A model generated the notes under the pieces. That model searched no databases, was not told the origin of the DNA, and saw nothing but the letters and a program-made list of their open reading frames with translations. Positions 62,368-64,000 of a stretch of DNA of 64,000 bases are shown here, in pieces. Both the position numbers and the translations under genes were made by a program. The stretch comes from Bdellovibrio svalbardensis (GTDB taxonomy: Bacteria > Bdellovibrionota > Bdellovibrionia > Bdellovibrionales > Bdellovibrionaceae), in contig NZ_JANRMI010000004.1 of NCBI RefSeq assembly GCF_029531655.1, positions 186,001 through 250,000 on the forward strand, read 5' to 3'. How positions within the stretch are numbered: position 1 is the first letter of the stretch; each line of letters starts with the position of its first letter.

Positions 62368-63774
62368 CTATTCATCATCCAGTTCGTCATCGCCCACGAC
62401 ACCTAGATTGTATTTTTCTATGCGATAACGCATAGATCGGAAGGAGATATGAAGTAGCTTCGCAGCTCTCTTCTTCACGCCCCCCGCAGAGTGAATGGCT
62501 TTAACCAACAACTCTTTTTCGATTTGCCCCATCACCTTGTCCAAATCAACGCCATCATCACCGATCTCGATTTCATTGGATGATGCCATCTTGCGACCTG
62601 AAGCCGTGTTAACCATTGGCGGCAATGACTCTGGTAAAATCGTCGCACCGCTCTCTAGAGCCACCGTGCGTTCAATCATATTTTCGAGCTCACGCACGTT
62701 TCCTGGATAATCGTACTTTTTTAGAATTTCCATCGCTTCGGCACTGATCGCACCGATATTCTTATTCAAACGCTCATTATACTTTTTTAAGAAATGATTC
62801 GCCAACAACGGAATATCTTCACGACGCTCACGAAGACCCGGGGTTTTAATATTGATAACATTCAAACGATAGAACAAATCTTGACGGAAAGTCCCCTTAG
62901 CAACCATCTCTTCAAGATTTCTATTGGTAGCAGCTATGATACGCACATCGACTTTGTTGTCATCTGTGGCACCCACTCTGCGAATCACGCGTTCTTGAAT
63001 CGCACGAAGAAGTTTTACCTGAATCGACATCGGCAACTCGCCGACCTCATCCAGGAACAGAGTTCCCGTATCAGCCACTTCGAAAAGACCGGCTTTATCA
63101 GAAACTGCGCCCGTGAATGAACCTTTTTTATGACCGAACATTTCTGATTCCATCAAATTTTCTGGAATCGCTCCGCAGTTCACAGTGATAAACGGCTTGT
63201 CTTTCAAAGGACCGTTATAGTGAATCGCTTTTGCAACGACCTCTTTACCGGTACCTGACTCCCCCGTAATCAAAACATTCGTAGGAGTTTGCGATACACG
63301 TTTTACCATATCGTAAATAGCGTGCATTGCCGGCGAATTTCCAACCATGTTTTGGAAGGAGTATTCTTTGACCAATTCTTTTTTAAGAGATCTATTTTCT
63401 ACTTCGAGATTGCGTGAACGAAGAGCGTTGTGGATGTTCAGGCGAACTTCATCGATCTTGAACGGCTTCGTCAAATAGTCGTAAGCGCCCATCTTCATCG
63501 CCTCAACTGCAGTCTCCGTGGTACCGAAGGCTGTGATGAGCATGAAAACGATCTCTGGATAAGTCTCTTTAACGAACTTCAAAAGCTCAATACCTGTGAC
63601 ATGAGGCATTTGAAGATCTGAGATAATCATATCGAAAGTTTTTTTAGCAAGAAGGTCTTTCGCCTTTTGACCATCCTCGGCCAAAGTGACTTCATACCCT
63701 TCTTTCTTGAGCATAATTTCTAAAAACTCGCGTATTGATTCTTCGTCATCGACGACCAGAATTCTCGACTTCAT
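62368..63774 (-). CDS. Sigma-54 response regulator, NtrC family (PilR-like)
   Basis: 468 residues in three parts. Receiver, residues 1-115, with DDE and phospho-acceptor Asp53 (IISDLQMP). AAA+ activator, ~140-380, with Walker A GESGTGKEVVAKAIH, the sigma-54 contact loop HKKGSFTGAVSDKAG (GSFTGA rather than GAFTGA), and Walker B GTLFLDEVGELP. Fis-type helix-turn-helix at the end (GVKKRAAKLLHISFRSMRYR), where 'FRSMRYRIEKY' is characteristic of PilR. GGAGCGG precedes the ATG. 38 bases after the kinase gene, so a two-component operon. A candidate regulator for the sigma-54 promoter at 49068, though that is only a guess. Confidence 0.92.
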   Translation of the reverse strand: MKSRILVVDDEESIREFLEIMLKKEGYEVTLAEDGQKAKDLLAKKTFDMIISDLQMPHVTGIELLKFVKETYPEIVFMLITAFGTTETAVEAMKMGAYDYLTKPFKIDEVRLNIHNALRSRNLEVENRSLKKELVKEYSFQNMVGNSPAMHAIYDMVKRVSQTPTNVLITGESGTGKEVVAKAIHYNGPLKDKPFITVNCGAIPENLMESEMFGHKKGSFTGAVSDKAGLFEVADTGTLFLDEVGELPMSIQVKLLRAIQERVIRRVGATDDNKVDVRIIAATNRNLEEMVAKGTFRQDLFYRLNVINIKTPGLRERREDIPLLANHFLKKYNERLNKNIGAISAEAMEILKKYDYPGNVRELENMIERTVALESGATILPESLPPMVNTASGRKMASSNEIEIGDDGVDLDKVMGQIEKELLVKAIHSAGGVKKRAAKLLHISFRSMRYRIEKYNLGVVGDDELDDE

Positions 63775-63812
63775 GTATCCGCTCCCACGTCCTGTGTATA
63801 GACGTTATTCTC

Positions 63813-64000
63813 TCAGTTAGCTTTTGGAAAAGTCAAAATAAACTCAGTACCTACACCCTGTTCACTCTCAACAAAGACCTGCGCTCCGTGACCTTCTAAA
63901 ATCTTATGAGTCACAGCTAGACCAAGGCCCGTACCTTTGGGTTTCGTTGTATGAAAAGGTTCAAACATTTTCTTCCTTGTGGCTTCGCTCATTCCACTGC
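63813..64000 (-). CDS. Sensor histidine kinase, C-terminal end (runs off the window)
   Basis: Only the last ~62 residues are present: FEPFHTTKPKGTGLGLAVTH (the F and G2 boxes of the ATP-binding HATPase domain) and a final GVGTEFILTFPKAN. It precedes the PilR-like gene by 38 bases, so it is the likely cognate kinase (PilS-like). Confidence 0.88.
   Translation of the reverse strand, partial: SGMSEATRKKMFEPFHTTKPKGTGLGLAVTHKILEGHGAQVFVESEQGVGTEFILTFPKAN

Noticed and set aside
1-64000. CRISPR array, prophage, insertion sequence or toxin-antitoxin pair
   Set aside because: No transposase, integrase, spaced direct repeats or recognised toxin was seen anywhere; the repeats found are within fibre genes or are hairpins.

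Overview
The window looks like chromosome from a predatory Bdellovibrio-type bacterium (Bdellovibrionota). This is inferred from gene content only: a giant S74-chaperone fibre, many secreted lipoproteins and outer-membrane barrels, an Agl/Glt-type gliding operon, a PilS/PilR-like pair and a Cache-type chemoreceptor. The DNA is of moderate GC, genes are tightly packed on both strands, and there is no insertion sequence, prophage, CRISPR array or rRNA. Two tRNAs are present: Leu(CAA) and Arg(CCT).

Layout. 1-3.4 kb: minus-strand rimP-nusA-infB translation/transcription operon, with four tandem RNA hairpins between nusA and infB. 3.5-11.2 kb: RimI-like acetyltransferase, SurA-like chaperone, Gln-rich outer-membrane protein with a perfect CRP-type palindrome upstream, trypsin-like lipoprotein, tRNA-Leu, a phosphoribosyltransferase-hydrolase fusion, a solute-binding-like protein and a lipoprotein. 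11.3-17.8 kb: a barrel protein, then a five-gene minus-strand operon (coiled-coil/SH3-like protein, Ig-like lipoprotein, repeat fibre, outer-membrane protein, periplasmic protein) that looks like a surface-fibre unit. 18-28 kb: mostly housekeeping and secreted enzymes (pseudo-receiver protein, LplA, CvfB-like S1 protein, GH113-like glycosidase, DJ-1/PfpI protein, TruC-like synthase, M1-like peptidase, tRNA-Arg). 28-44 kb: frameshifted SRPBCC gene, chemoreceptor with a second perfect CRP-type palindrome upstream, then a surface-protein island: a 14-repeat RCC1 lipoprotein, a ~2040-residue mosaic fibre with a C-terminal S74 chaperone, and a ~1376-residue LVIVD-repeat propeller. 44-49 kb: membrane proteins of unknown role, dtd, and an outer-membrane protein.

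49-59.4 kb holds the most coherent system: ten consecutive plus-strand genes, several with overlapping stops and starts, encoding a TolQ-like motor protein, two TolR-like proteins, large periplasmic TPR and small periplasmic proteins, an AgmX/PglI-type TonB-like protein, a lipoprotein, an outer-membrane barrel, a second periplasmic repeat protein and a von Willebrand A lipoprotein with a perfect MIDAS motif. This matches the Agl-Glt focal-adhesion gliding machine of Myxococcus, including a CglB-type adhesin as the last gene. It is preceded by a textbook sigma-54 promoter (GG and GC exactly 12 bp apart) and an inverted GTGAC repeat centred near -96, so it is probably switched on by an enhancer-binding protein. 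59.5-64 kb: M48 protease lipoprotein, YkvA-domain protein, FixH/YtkA-like protein, ferritin-like protein and a PilR-like sigma-54 activator with the 3' end of its sensor kinase.

Starts given here were often moved downstream from the longest reading frame to a codon with a Shine-Dalgarno sequence and a proper signal peptide. Functions beyond named families are inference.
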